A DNA stretch of 64,000 nt from JAEUMY01 sp033764435 (GTDB taxonomy: Bacteria; Pseudomonadota; Gammaproteobacteria; Burkholderiales; Usitatibacteraceae): contig JANRIX010000048.1 in NCBI GenBank assembly GCA_033764435.1, positions 72,598 through 136,597 of the forward strand, written 5' to 3'. The notes under the pieces are model-generated. The model was not told where the DNA came from and did not search any database. It worked only from the letters and a program-made list of their open reading frames with translations. Positions 43,442-51,767 of the stretch are shown here, one piece after another. The position numbers were made by a program, and so were the translations under genes. Positions within the stretch are counted from its first letter, which is position 1, and every line of letters starts with the position of its first letter.

Positions 43442-45168
43442 GAAACCTGCTGACTTCCCTCAGACGAGTGCCGCGATGGACGGCGTTGTTTCTGGTGATG
43501 TTTGCCATCGGCTGGCTCGCCAGCCTGGAACACCGTGGACTCTTCATCCCTGATGAAGGTCGCTACGCAGAGATCCCGCGCGAAATGGTTGCCACCGGCG
43601 ATTGGGTGACGCCGCGGTTGAACGATCTCAAGTACTTCGAGAAACCCCCCATGCAGTACTGGCTGACTGCGGCGAGCTTTGTCGCATTCGGTGAGGATGA
43701 GTGGACCGCCAGACTGCCGATTGCTCTACTGGGTCTGATCGGTTTGGCTATGCTGCTCCTGACCTGCTTGCGGCTCCATGGTCCCAGGGCGGCGCTGCTG
43801 GCCACGGCCATGCTGGGCAGCACTTGGGGGTACTACCTCGCCGGGCAATACCTGACACTGGACATGTCGCTGACGGCTTTCCTCGGCATCGCGATGTGCG
43901 CGTTTCTGCTCGCACAATCCGAAACCAGTCACCCGGGTATGCAGCGGCGCTGGATGGCATTGGCCTGGGTGGGCGTGGCTTGCGGACTGCTGAGCAAAGG
44001 GCTGATCGCGTTGATTCTGCCGGCTTTGAGCCTGGCTGCTTATTCCGTGGTGGCGCGAGACAAGGCCATTTGGCGCCGTCTGCACCTCATGGATGGGGTG
44101 GTGGTGCTCGCTGTGCTGGCTCTCCCATGGTTCGTGCTGGTTCAGCAGAGAAACCCCGAGTTCTTCAGCTTTTTCTTCATCAGGGAGCACTTTGAACGCT
44201 TTCTGCAGCCCGGCCACAGTCGGCCAGGCGCATGGTGGTACTACCTGCCCATCCTGATTTTGGCCCTGACACCGTGGGCGCCGGTGGTGTTGGCGCGCGC
44301 GAGACAGTTGCTGTCTACTCGCGCATTGTCGCCTGCCCATTCCGGCAGGTCGTTGAATGTGCCGCTGTTCTGCGTCATCTGGACGGCGGTCACCGTCCTG
44401 TTTTTCAGTGTGTCGCAGTCAAAGCTGCCGGCCTACATACTTCCGACCTTGCCCGCCTTGGCTATTTTTTGTGCGGGCCTGCCCAGAGCGCACTTGCCGA
44501 AAGCGCTTCGTCAGAGCGGGATTTCCCTGCTGCTGCTTGGGCTTGTTCTGCTGGTCGCCCTGCCGGTCATTCCAGCGAGCCAAAAGTTTCAGCGCATTGG
44601 GGCGACCGCACTCTTCGCCATGCCTTGGCTCTACCTCGGCGCCGCGGTGCTGATCGGCGGCGGGGCCGTGGCCTGGCAGTGGTCTCGGCACTGCCGCGCA
44701 ACGATTCTCGGGCTCTCCGTCACCACGTTTCTGTTCTGGGGCCTGATGTTCGGATTCCTGCATCAAACCGACGCCGCTTTCTCATCCGAACGAATGATCG
44801 AACGGCTGACCAACGACACCAAGCCTTTTCGGCCGGGCATCGCCTTCTACAGCGTGGGCCAGTTCGACCACTCCTTGCCGTTCTACCTGGGCCGGCCGGT
44901 GACGTTGGTCGCCACACGAGGCGAGCTGGGACTGGGCATCGATTCGGAACCGCAGAAAGTCATTGAAAGGATCGAAGACTTTCAGCGCCGATGGCTGCAT
45001 GAAGCCAATCAGGCCTACGCATCCATGACCCCGGACCAGTACCGCCGATTCCTGGACGACGGTTTGCCCATGGTCAAAGTGCAGGCCGACCGCAGGCTGG
45101 TGGTTGTCAGCCGGCACCACGCCCACACGACCGACCTTGCCGCTGCCGACCTCATACCGCCCCTTTGA
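43438..45168 (+). CDS. ArnT-like glycosyltransferase (lipid A / cell-envelope sugar transfer)
   Basis: The protein has 576 residues and about 12 membrane segments. The PMT/ArnT catalytic loop FIPDEGRYAEIPREMVATGDWVTPRLNDLKYFEKPPMQYW is complete. ArnT moves 4-amino-4-deoxy-L-arabinose from undecaprenyl phosphate to lipid A, which lowers binding of cationic peptides. Being in one operon with a PmrAB-like pair supports this role, but the sugar is not proven by sequence. Confidence 0.87.
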   Translation: MRNLLTSLRRVPRWTALFLVMFAIGWLASLEHRGLFIPDEGRYAEIPREMVATGDWVTPRLNDLKYFEKPPMQYWLTAASFVAFGEDEWTARLPIALLGLIGLAMLLLTCLRLHGPRAALLATAMLGSTWGYYLAGQYLTLDMSLTAFLGIAMCAFLLAQSETSHPGMQRRWMALAWVGVACGLLSKGLIALILPALSLAAYSVVARDKAIWRRLHLMDGVVVLAVLALPWFVLVQQRNPEFFSFFFIREHFERFLQPGHSRPGAWWYYLPILILALTPWAPVVLARARQLLSTRALSPAHSGRSLNVPLFCVIWTAVTVLFFSVSQSKLPAYILPTLPALAIFCAGLPRAHLPKALRQSGISLLLLGLVLLVALPVIPASQKFQRIGATALFAMPWLYLGAAVLIGGGAVAWQWSRHCRATILGLSVTTFLFWGLMFGFLHQTDAAFSSERMIERLTNDTKPFRPGIAFYSVGQFDHSLPFYLGRPVTLVATRGELGLGIDSEPQKVIERIEDFQRRWLHEANQAYASMTPDQYRRFLDDGLPMVKVQADRRLVVVSRHHAHTTDLAAADLIPPL

Positions 45169-45188
45169 CGTTTACCACGGAGAACCCT

Positions 45189-45959
45189 TTGAACAAAGAC
45201 ATTACAGCGCAAATGCTGAACAAGGTGCCCGCCGTCACCGTTTCGTTCTGGCTCATCAAGATCATGGCGACGACGGTGGGAGAAACGTCTGCCGATTTGC
45301 TCAATTCCACTTTCAACCTCGGACTCACCCGACTCTCCTTGTTGATGGCCGGCGTGCTGGCCGCCTTGTTGGTGGCGCAGTTCAGGAAAGACCGATACGT
45401 GCCCTGGATCTACTGGGTGACTGTTGTGCTGGTGAGCGTCGTGGGCACCCTGATCACGGACAATCTCACCGACAATTTCGGGGTGCCCCTCACCATCACT
45501 ACCCCGATCTTCCTGATTGCCCTGGTGACCACCTTTGCCGTCTGGTACTCGTTCGAGAAAACATTGTCGATCCACACGATCTTCACCACCCGTCGCGAGC
45601 TGTTCTACTGGGCGGCCATCCTGCTGACTTTCTCACTCGGCACGGCAGCCGGTGACTTGATGGCGGAGACCCTGAAACTGGGCTACCTACCCTCAGCGAT
45701 CACCTTCGGAACCGGCATCGCGGTCATCGCGCTCGCCTACTACGTTCTCAAGCTGAATGCGATCTGGTCATTCTGGCTCGCTTACATCCTCACCCGTCCC
45801 TTCGGTGCCTCCTTTGGTGATTGGCTGTCACAGCCGGCCGCCAAAGGTGGCCTCGGACTCGGCACCGTCGAAACCAGTGCCTTGTTTCTCACCGTCATCC
45901 TCATCTTGATTGGCTACATGACATGGTCAGCCAGGTCATCGCCGGGCCGTCAACCATGA
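45189..45959 (+). CDS. DUF347/COG4705-type membrane protein
   Basis: The protein has 256 residues from a TTG at 45189 that has a well-placed GGAG; the frame opens at another TTG at 45165, inside the previous stop. About eight helices carry repeated motifs typical of the COG4705 family (IKIMATTVGETSADLLN, LTRPFGASFGDWLS). The function is unknown. It forms the tail of the two-component/ArnT operon. Confidence 0.78.
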   Translation: MNKDITAQMLNKVPAVTVSFWLIKIMATTVGETSADLLNSTFNLGLTRLSLLMAGVLAALLVAQFRKDRYVPWIYWVTVVLVSVVGTLITDNLTDNFGVPLTITTPIFLIALVTTFAVWYSFEKTLSIHTIFTTRRELFYWAAILLTFSLGTAAGDLMAETLKLGYLPSAITFGTGIAVIALAYYVLKLNAIWSFWLAYILTRPFGASFGDWLSQPAAKGGLGLGTVETSALFLTVILILIGYMTWSARSSPGRQP

Positions 45960-46046
45960 AGTGGCACCGTGCAGCCGGGCCGGGCACCTTGGGCGCCGGC
46001 CGGTTGCGCGATCAGCCACATGAAGTGCGCTGACTAACCGGCTTAC

Positions 46047-47087
46047 TCAGCCCAGTTCGCGGGCACCTTGGGGATCAGTGGAGTACGCGTCGAAGATTCC
46101 CTTCAGCGCATCCTCCATCTTCACCTTGGGCGCCCAGTCGAGGTCCTTCATCGTGTTCTCGATCTTGGGCACGCGGTTCTGCACGTCCTGGTAACCCTTG
46201 CCGTAGTACTCGCTGGACGTGGTTTCGATGACTTGGACCTTGGCGGCGTTCTGCGAATATTCGCCATAGGTCTTGGCAAGGTCCAGCATCATGGTGGCCA
46301 GCTCACGCACCGAGAAATTGTTGACCGGGTTGCCCACGTTGTAGATCTGGCCGGACGCGACGCCATCCTTGTTCTCGATCATCTTCATCAGCGCCGAGAT
46401 GCCGTCGTCGATGTAGGTGAAAGCGCGTTTCTGCGCGCCACCATCCACCAGCTTGATGGGCTCGCCGCGCACGATGTGGCCGAAGAACTGGGTGATGACC
46501 CGGCTCGATCCTTCCTTGGCGGTGTGGATGCTGTCCAACCCGGCGCCGATCCAGTTGAAGGGGCGGAACAGGGTGAAGTCGAGGCGACCTTCCGAGCCAT
46601 AGGCCCAGATCACGCGGTCCATCAATTGCTTGGAGCAGGAGTAGATCCAGCGCTGCTTGTCGATGGGGCCCAGCACCAGGTTGGAGGCATAGGGATCGAA
46701 CTGCTCGTCCGCGCACATGCCGTACACCTCGGATGTGGAGGGGAACAGGATGCGCTTGCCGTACTTCACGCAGGACCGAATGATGGGCAGGTTGGCTTCG
46801 AAGTCCAGTTCAAATACGCGCAAGGGCTGCTTCACGTAGGTGGCCGGCGTGGCGATCGCCACCAGTGGCAACACCACGTCGCATTTGCGGATGTGGTACT
46901 CGATCCACTCCTTGTTGATGGTGATGTCACCTTCGAAGAAGTGGAAGCGCGGGTTATCCAGGAAGGGCTTCACACGATCGGTGGACATGTCCATGCCGAA
47001 CACTTCCCAATCGGTTGTCTCCAGGATGCGTTTGGAGAGATGGTGGCCGATGAAACCGTTGACGCCAAGAATCAGGATCTTCTTCAC
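46047..47087 (-). CDS. ArnA-like NAD-dependent dehydrogenase/decarboxylase (stand-alone)
   Basis: The protein has 346 residues and an extended SDR fold. The Rossmann motif is ILGVNGFIGHHLSKRI, and the catalytic Ser/Tyr/Lys are in FPSTSEVYG and IYSCSKQLMDRV. RPFNWIGAGLDSIHTAKEGSSRVITQF is highly typical of the C-terminal (UDP-glucuronate oxidative decarboxylase) half of ArnA. The N-terminal formyltransferase half is absent. The product would be a UDP-4-keto-pentose. It overlaps the upstream glycosyltransferase by four bases. A palindrome inside the gene encodes EYS. Confidence 0.88.
   Translation of the reverse strand: MKKILILGVNGFIGHHLSKRILETTDWEVFGMDMSTDRVKPFLDNPRFHFFEGDITINKEWIEYHIRKCDVVLPLVAIATPATYVKQPLRVFELDFEANLPIIRSCVKYGKRILFPSTSEVYGMCADEQFDPYASNLVLGPIDKQRWIYSCSKQLMDRVIWAYGSEGRLDFTLFRPFNWIGAGLDSIHTAKEGSSRVITQFFGHIVRGEPIKLVDGGAQKRAFTYIDDGISALMKMIENKDGVASGQIYNVGNPVNNFSVRELATMMLDLAKTYGEYSQNAAKVQVIETTSSEYYGKGYQDVQNRVPKIENTMKDLDWAPKVKMEDALKGIFDAYSTDPQGARELG
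46253..46264. repeat. GCGAATATTCGC palindrome, site 14 (in ArnA-like gene)
   Basis: Encodes EYS. It is the first site after a 16-kb gap without any. Confidence 0.9.
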
Positions 47088-48130
47088 GATGGGCGATCTG
47101 TTTCGGATGCAAAGGAACGTGCGTCATGGATATGCACAACCTTGGATCCCTCAGGGGGTACTGCGCCAGCACGCTCACGGGCCGACTCCAACAGATTCTC
47201 GATGATGTAAAGCGGCCGGCCCCTGACTTGCTCGAAGATGCGCCCCACATACTCGCCGACCATCCCCAAGCCAAACAGTAGCGCACCAATGAGAAAGAAC
47301 TCCAGAATGTCCCGGTCCCACAGCGCCGTCAGTGTCAACGCGCCGGTGAGCGCACGATGTGAGATCGTGCCCACATAGGCGATCACCGATGCAATGGCGA
47401 CAACCATGCCGAATATGGAAAAGACCTGCAGTGGCACGATGGAATACCCGGTTATCAGGTCGAAGTTCAATCGCGCCAGGCTATATAGGGAGTACTTTGA
47501 CTCTCCCGCTACACGTGATTCATGGCGCACCACGACTTCAGTGGGGTTTCTCGCGAAGATCACGGCGAGCGCGGGAATGTATGCGCTGGCCTCGCGCGTC
47601 TGATTGATGCTGTCAACGATCGTTCGACTGTAGGCGCGGAGCATGCAGCCCTGATCGGTCATTTTGATGTCGGTGATGCGTTCGCGCAGCAGATTCATGG
47701 ACTTTGACGCCCATCTCCGCCAGGACTTGTCTTGGCGCCTGGCACGAATCGTCCCGACGTAATCATGCCCCTCATCCATGGCTTTCATCAGCTTCTTTAT
47801 CTCTTCCGGCGGATTCTGGAGATCTGCGTCCATCGTGACCACACGCTGTCCCTGGCTGACCGAGAAGCCGGCCAGCAACGCCCGGTGCTGGCCAAAGTTC
47901 GCAGCCAAGGACACCACACGTGTCGTGTCGGGACGTTGGTGCCAGATTGTTCGCAGTATCGACGCGGAGGCATCGATAGAACCGTCATTGACGAAGATGA
48001 CTTCATATTCAAGACGAAGCGCGTCAAGCGCCGGATACAGTCGCGCGAACAGGAATGGCAGTCCAGCTGCCTCGTTGTAGACGGGTATGACCACTGACAA
48101 CGTCGGCGTGAGCGAACCTGTGGGACTCAT
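47084..48130 (-). CDS. ArnC-like undecaprenyl-phosphate glycosyltransferase (GT2)
   Basis: The protein has 348 residues. The GT2 domain shows LSVVIPVYNEAAGLPFLFARL, FVNDGSIDAS and TMDADLQNPPEEI (the DxD region), with two C-terminal membrane helices (~230-305). It should attach a nucleotide-linked sugar to undecaprenyl phosphate, supplying the ArnT-like enzyme. It is first in a two-gene minus-strand operon with the ArnA-like gene, divergent from the DegP gene. Confidence 0.87.
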   Translation of the reverse strand: MSPTGSLTPTLSVVIPVYNEAAGLPFLFARLYPALDALRLEYEVIFVNDGSIDASASILRTIWHQRPDTTRVVSLAANFGQHRALLAGFSVSQGQRVVTMDADLQNPPEEIKKLMKAMDEGHDYVGTIRARRQDKSWRRWASKSMNLLRERITDIKMTDQGCMLRAYSRTIVDSINQTREASAYIPALAVIFARNPTEVVVRHESRVAGESKYSLYSLARLNFDLITGYSIVPLQVFSIFGMVVAIASVIAYVGTISHRALTGALTLTALWDRDILEFFLIGALLFGLGMVGEYVGRIFEQVRGRPLYIIENLLESARERAGAVPPEGSKVVHIHDARSFASETDRPS

Positions 48131-48208
48131 TTGGGATTGGTTTCCTGGATGGTGAATGACTGGGAAGGAATACGTTCTATGTGTTTCGATTCAGTCTCGA
48201 CTCTGCGG

Positions 48209-48225
48209 CTTAAACGAGCCTTAAG
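48209..48225 (+). promoter_or_regulatory. PmrA-box-like site between arnC-like and degP-like genes
   Basis: CTTAAA-CGAGC-CTTAAG is one mismatch from YTTAAK-N5-YTTAAK. A weaker second copy (TTTAAG-GCCCG-GCTAAG) lies at 48258-48274. The position in the divergent intergenic region fits control of both operons. Confidence 0.5.
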
Positions 48226-48383
48226 GCCATCGTCTGCGACCTCGACTTCTTCCTGGCTTTAAGGCCCGGCTAAGGCTCGCAAGCCTCTAATGCCAAGAAA
48301 CCACTCAATCGCCAAGGCTCATTCAGGCTATGCAAGGCGGCGGTAGGTTTCGCTTCTCAATTCACGGCAGGAAAGGAATGCTC

Positions 48384-49883
48384 ATGAACGCCCGGAAACC
48401 GAGGTACAAAATTTCGATCGCGGTGATGGCCGCGCTGGGGTTGGCTGCGGCCGGTGTGTCCGCCTATCAGGCGGTCCGACAACCTGATGGCGCCACGACG
48501 CGTGCCACCAGCGCTCTCGTCAGCGAAGCTGGTTCCGCGAGTGGCCGAAGCGTCGCCGCTTGGCCAGACTTCGCGGGAATGGCGGAGCGCGTCGGTCCGG
48601 CGGTGGTGAACATCAGCCTGGAAAGCAAGCAGACCAACCCCGATCGGTTCACCGGACGGCAGCAAGGCTCTCCGGACATTCCGCGTGACGCGCTGCCGGA
48701 CTTTTTTCGATACTTCAGACTTCCCGACGGCGCCCGCGGCGGGAACGGTCTGCCCCTGGATGAGGCACCCCGCCGTGGTCAGGGGTCGGGATTCATCGTG
48801 GCCCCCGATGGTATCGTCCTCACCAATGCCCACGTCGTCAAAGATGCCGACAGTGTGCGGGTGAAGTTGACTGATCGCCGGGAATTCCAGGCGAAGGTCC
48901 TGGGTGCGGATGAGCGAACTGACGTCGCCGTGCTGAAGATCGACGCCAAGAACCTTCCCATCCTGAGGATGGCCGATCCCGCGAAGTTGCGCGCGGGAGA
49001 ATGGGTTCTCGCGATCGGTTCGCCCTATGGTTTCGAGAACAGCGTATCGGTTGGCGTGGTAAGTGCGAAGGGCCGCGTGTTGCCAGACGACCGCTATACA
49101 CCCTTCATTCAGACCGATGTCGCGGTGAACCCGGGCAACTCGGGCGGCCCGCTACTCAACGCCCTGGGCGAAGTCGTTGGCATGAATTCCCAGATTTACA
49201 GCAGAACCGGGGGCTATCAGGGCCTGTCCTTCGCCATCCCCGCCGATGTGGTCGAGCGCGTGAAGGGTCAAATCGTCGCAACGGGCAAGGCGACACATGC
49301 GCATCTGGGTGTCCGCATCCAGGATGTGAATCAAGACCTTGCTGACGCGTTCAAGCTGGATCATCCCAATGGCGCCCTGGTGGCTTCCGTCGAGAATGGC
49401 AGTCCAGCTGAGGCCGCCGGCATCAAGTCAGGGGATATCATCAGCGGAATTGGAGGAAGACCGGTCGGTAGCTCAAGCGAGGTGCCCGCAATTGTCGATC
49501 AAACAGCGCCGGGGCAGTCGATTGCCTTGACGGTGATGCGAGCAGGGCAACGGCTTGAGTTGGCTGCCAAAGTGACTGACGCGGAAAAGCCGGTCGCTAT
49601 AGCCGCGAAGTCAGCCTCCGCTGGTGGCAAGCAGCTCGGCCTGGCATTGCGGCCCCGACAGTCCTCGGAGCCAGGCTCAACACTGGGGCTCATTGTCGAG
49701 GAAGTGTCAGGCCGCGCGGCCGCCGCCGGCGTAGAGCCAGGAGACATACTATTGAGCGTCAATGGCACACCGGTCTCCTCGGTGTCGCAAGTCCGGGATA
49801 TCGTCAGCAAGGCTGGCCGTTCCGTGGCGTTGCTGGTCCAACGTGGTGATGATCGGCTGTTCGTGCCGGTTCGCCTGAGCTAG
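48384..49883 (+). CDS. DegP/HtrA-type periplasmic serine protease
   Basis: The protein has 499 residues from the ATG at 48384, chosen because AAAGGA is six bases upstream; earlier in-frame ATGs crowd or precede it. The N-terminal hydrophobic segment (~10-30) is a signal or anchor. The protease has a complete triad: His150 (LTNAHVV), Asp180 (RTDVAVLKID) and Ser253 (GNSGGPLL). Two PDZ domains follow (~300-390 and ~410-490). It degrades or refolds damaged envelope proteins and fits the envelope-stress neighbourhood. Confidence 0.93.
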   Translation: MNARKPRYKISIAVMAALGLAAAGVSAYQAVRQPDGATTRATSALVSEAGSASGRSVAAWPDFAGMAERVGPAVVNISLESKQTNPDRFTGRQQGSPDIPRDALPDFFRYFRLPDGARGGNGLPLDEAPRRGQGSGFIVAPDGIVLTNAHVVKDADSVRVKLTDRREFQAKVLGADERTDVAVLKIDAKNLPILRMADPAKLRAGEWVLAIGSPYGFENSVSVGVVSAKGRVLPDDRYTPFIQTDVAVNPGNSGGPLLNALGEVVGMNSQIYSRTGGYQGLSFAIPADVVERVKGQIVATGKATHAHLGVRIQDVNQDLADAFKLDHPNGALVASVENGSPAEAAGIKSGDIISGIGGRPVGSSSEVPAIVDQTAPGQSIALTVMRAGQRLELAAKVTDAEKPVAIAAKSASAGGKQLGLALRPRQSSEPGSTLGLIVEEVSGRAAAAGVEPGDILLSVNGTPVSSVSQVRDIVSKAGRSVALLVQRGDDRLFVPVRLS

Positions 49884-49901
49884 GCTGGACGGTCGGAAAC
49901 C

Positions 49902-50336
49902 GTGGACCTGAGCCGCTTCTTGAAGCAACTGCTGAACGGCAACGCCGAGGGGCTGCCCAATCCCCTCGGCATTGAGCAGGAACGAGAGGCGCTGATGGTC
50001 CTTCTGCACGCAGTGGTCAGTGGCAATCAACCGTTCACCCGTCAATTCGTCCCACCCCTGGTGGCGATGTACGTTGAGGAACATGACAGGCGCGAGAGCA
50101 GCGGCGACCGCGCTTGGGGTGATAGGGGTTGCTCCATCGAGGTCCTGCGAAGCTGCTCCGAGTCCGTGAAAATCGCGCTGCTCGCGCACGTTTGGCGGCT
50201 CGCGCGTCTGGACCGATTGGAAGCACTGTACGGGGCGCTTTATCTTCCCGAGGCGGCGCGGCTGCTCGGCGCAGGGGATGCCTTGATCCAAGAGGCCAAG
50301 CGGCGCGCCAGCAAGGCGAATCTTGACCCGCGATGA
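49902..50336 (+). CDS. Hypothetical soluble protein after degP
   Basis: The product has 144 residues from a GTG start (MDLSRFLKQLLNG). It looks helical, with no membrane segment and no motif I recognise. It lies 18 bases downstream of the DegP-like gene and is probably cotranscribed. A weak ribosome site leaves the exact start uncertain. Confidence 0.55.
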   Translation: MDLSRFLKQLLNGNAEGLPNPLGIEQEREALMVLLHAVVSGNQPFTRQFVPPLVAMYVEEHDRRESSGDRAWGDRGCSIEVLRSCSESVKIALLAHVWRLARLDRLEALYGALYLPEAARLLGAGDALIQEAKRRASKANLDPR

Positions 50337-50419
50337 ACAGATGCCAGTCGAAGGATTGATGCTTCATCGACAGGACGCTGTGAGGCAGCCCTTTCTTTCC
50401 CGATGGGAGTGCATGTGCT

Positions 50420-50830
50420 TTGGCTGATACGGTGTTTCTGAAATTCGAGTTCTACCTTCTGATCGCGGTGACGCTCATTCTGCCCATCGGCATCTATGTT
50501 CATCTGCTTCGCACGGAAGCGATCTCAAAGTTTTCGGTCCTGCTCTTCGCGGCGCTTCTGATTGTATTGGCAGGTGCCAGCTTCTTCCTGCTTCATCAGT
50601 TGTCCGACCTGGCCAGGATTTCTTTGGCGACGTTGGATGATGGTGTTTTCTCATCCGGGCTCACTATCTCCCTGTACTTGTTGCCAGCGACGCTGGTCGG
50701 CGTGGGCGTCAACATGATTTCCCACATACTGATCAGCCACCTGAGTGCCGCGGAGAGAAGATTTGATCGCCAACAATCGGAGGGGCGGGCGCGGGAAGAA
50801 CATCAAACGCTCGGCGGGCCACACCCTTGA
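50420..50830 (+). CDS. Hypothetical membrane protein
   Basis: The product has 136 residues from a TTG start at 50420 with GGGAG upstream. There are three hydrophobic helices (~9-28, ~37-58 and ~78-100) and a basic, Gln/Glu-rich C-terminal tail. I do not recognise the family. It is on the same strand as the DegP-linked genes. Confidence 0.5.
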   Translation: MADTVFLKFEFYLLIAVTLILPIGIYVHLLRTEAISKFSVLLFAALLIVLAGASFFLLHQLSDLARISLATLDDGVFSSGLTISLYLLPATLVGVGVNMISHILISHLSAAERRFDRQQSEGRAREEHQTLGGPHP

Positions 50831-50908
50831 ACACGCAGGGCAAATGCCCCGATGCGCAGATTCCTGACGCGCGTTCAGGTGCGCTCTGCGTCTGGCGGCA
50901 ATGGTCGC

Positions 50909-51328
50909 TCAGCCGTGACAGGCACACGCCTCGCCATGCGCCGCCGCCACCAGCTCCTCCAGGATGCCGCACTTGCCACGCCCGCCTTCGGTGCAGCGCT
51001 GGCGCAGAAGGGACAGTTGTTTCTCCAGCGCCTTCAATGATTTCAGCCTGGCGCGCACCACCCGCAACTGCTCATCCACCAGCGCGTTGATGCCACTGCA
51101 ATCGGCTGGTGGTTTTTCCATGAACCGGGTCAGCTCGCGAATATTCGCAAGCGGAATGTCCAGCGCCCGACAGTGGCGGATGAAGGCCAACCGCTCCAGA
51201 TGCGCCATGCCGTAGGCGCGATAGCCGTTGGTCTGGCGCGCAGGCGGGGGCAGGAGGCCGGCCTTCTCGTAATAGCGCACCGTCTCGACCTCGACGCCGG
51301 TGCGGGTTGCGATTTCTCCGATGCGCAT
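50909..51328 (-). CDS. MerR-family heavy-metal regulator (CadR/PbrR type)
   Basis: The protein has 139 residues from the ATG at 51328. The MerR helix-turn-helix is MRIGEIATRTGVEVETVRYYEKAGLLPPPART-like. The metal-sensing Cys residues at 77, 112 and 120 (DCSGI, RCTEGGRGKC) are those of Cd/Pb-responsive CadR/PbrR. A Cys/His-rich tail (GEACACHG) adds further ligands. It follows ynfA on the minus strand, divergent from the CDF transporter, with a MerR-type operator between. A palindrome in the gene encodes ANIR. Confidence 0.88.
   Translation of the reverse strand: MRIGEIATRTGVEVETVRYYEKAGLLPPPARQTNGYRAYGMAHLERLAFIRHCRALDIPLANIRELTRFMEKPPADCSGINALVDEQLRVVRARLKSLKALEKQLSLLRQRCTEGGRGKCGILEELVAAAHGEACACHG
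51137..51148. repeat. GCGAATATTCGC palindrome, site 15 (in merR-type gene)
   Basis: Encodes ANIR in the CadR/PbrR-like regulator. Confidence 0.9.
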
Positions 51329-51338
51329 GGCGACGCTC

Positions 51339-51674
51339 CTAGGATTGGGCGGGTTGCAGCGCGACGATGGCGACACCGGCCAGCATGATGGCGACACCCG
51401 TGATGTCCCAACGCGTGGGCGTGATCCCGTCCACCGCCCACAACCACGCCACGGCGATTGCAACATAGATGCCGCCATAGGCCGCATAGGTGCGTCCCGC
51501 CGGGAAGGGATGCAGCGTGAGCAGCCACGCGAACAACGCCAAGCTGGCGGCGGCCGGCAGCAGGAGCCACAGCGGACCGGACTTCTTCAGCAGCAGGTAG
51601 GGCAGATAGCAGCCCAGGATTTCCGCGAGCGCGGTGATGCCGAACAGGCCGAAGGTCTTCACAATGTCCATCAT
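51339..51674 (-). CDS. ynfA: YnfA family (UPF0060) small membrane protein
   Basis: The protein has 111 residues and four helices. The motifs EILGCYLPYLLLKK and GRTYAAYGGIYVAIAVAWLW are those of YnfA, an SMR-like family. It is the first gene of the operon with the MerR regulator (10 bases between them), suggesting metal-linked expression. Confidence 0.9.
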   Translation of the reverse strand: MMDIVKTFGLFGITALAEILGCYLPYLLLKKSGPLWLLLPAAASLALFAWLLTLHPFPAGRTYAAYGGIYVAIAVAWLWAVDGITPTRWDITGVAIMLAGVAIVALQPAQS

Positions 51675-51693
51675 ATCTCCACTTGCGAGGCGC

Positions 51694-51724
51694 TTGACCC
51701 TGGAGCGGCTCCAGGGTTTTGAAT
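51694..51724 (+). promoter_or_regulatory. MerR-type promoter/operator
   Basis: TTGACC (51694-51699) and TTGAAT (51719-51724) are separated by an overlong 19-base spacer. The spacer region holds a perfect dyad ACCCTGGAG-CGG-CTCCAGGGT (51697-51717). This is the distorted-spacer design activated by MerR-family proteins and points at the CDF transporter gene. Confidence 0.75.
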
Positions 51725-51767
51725 GGCACCCATTCTGGCAGAGAATGCCAACGGGAGAGAGTCGATG

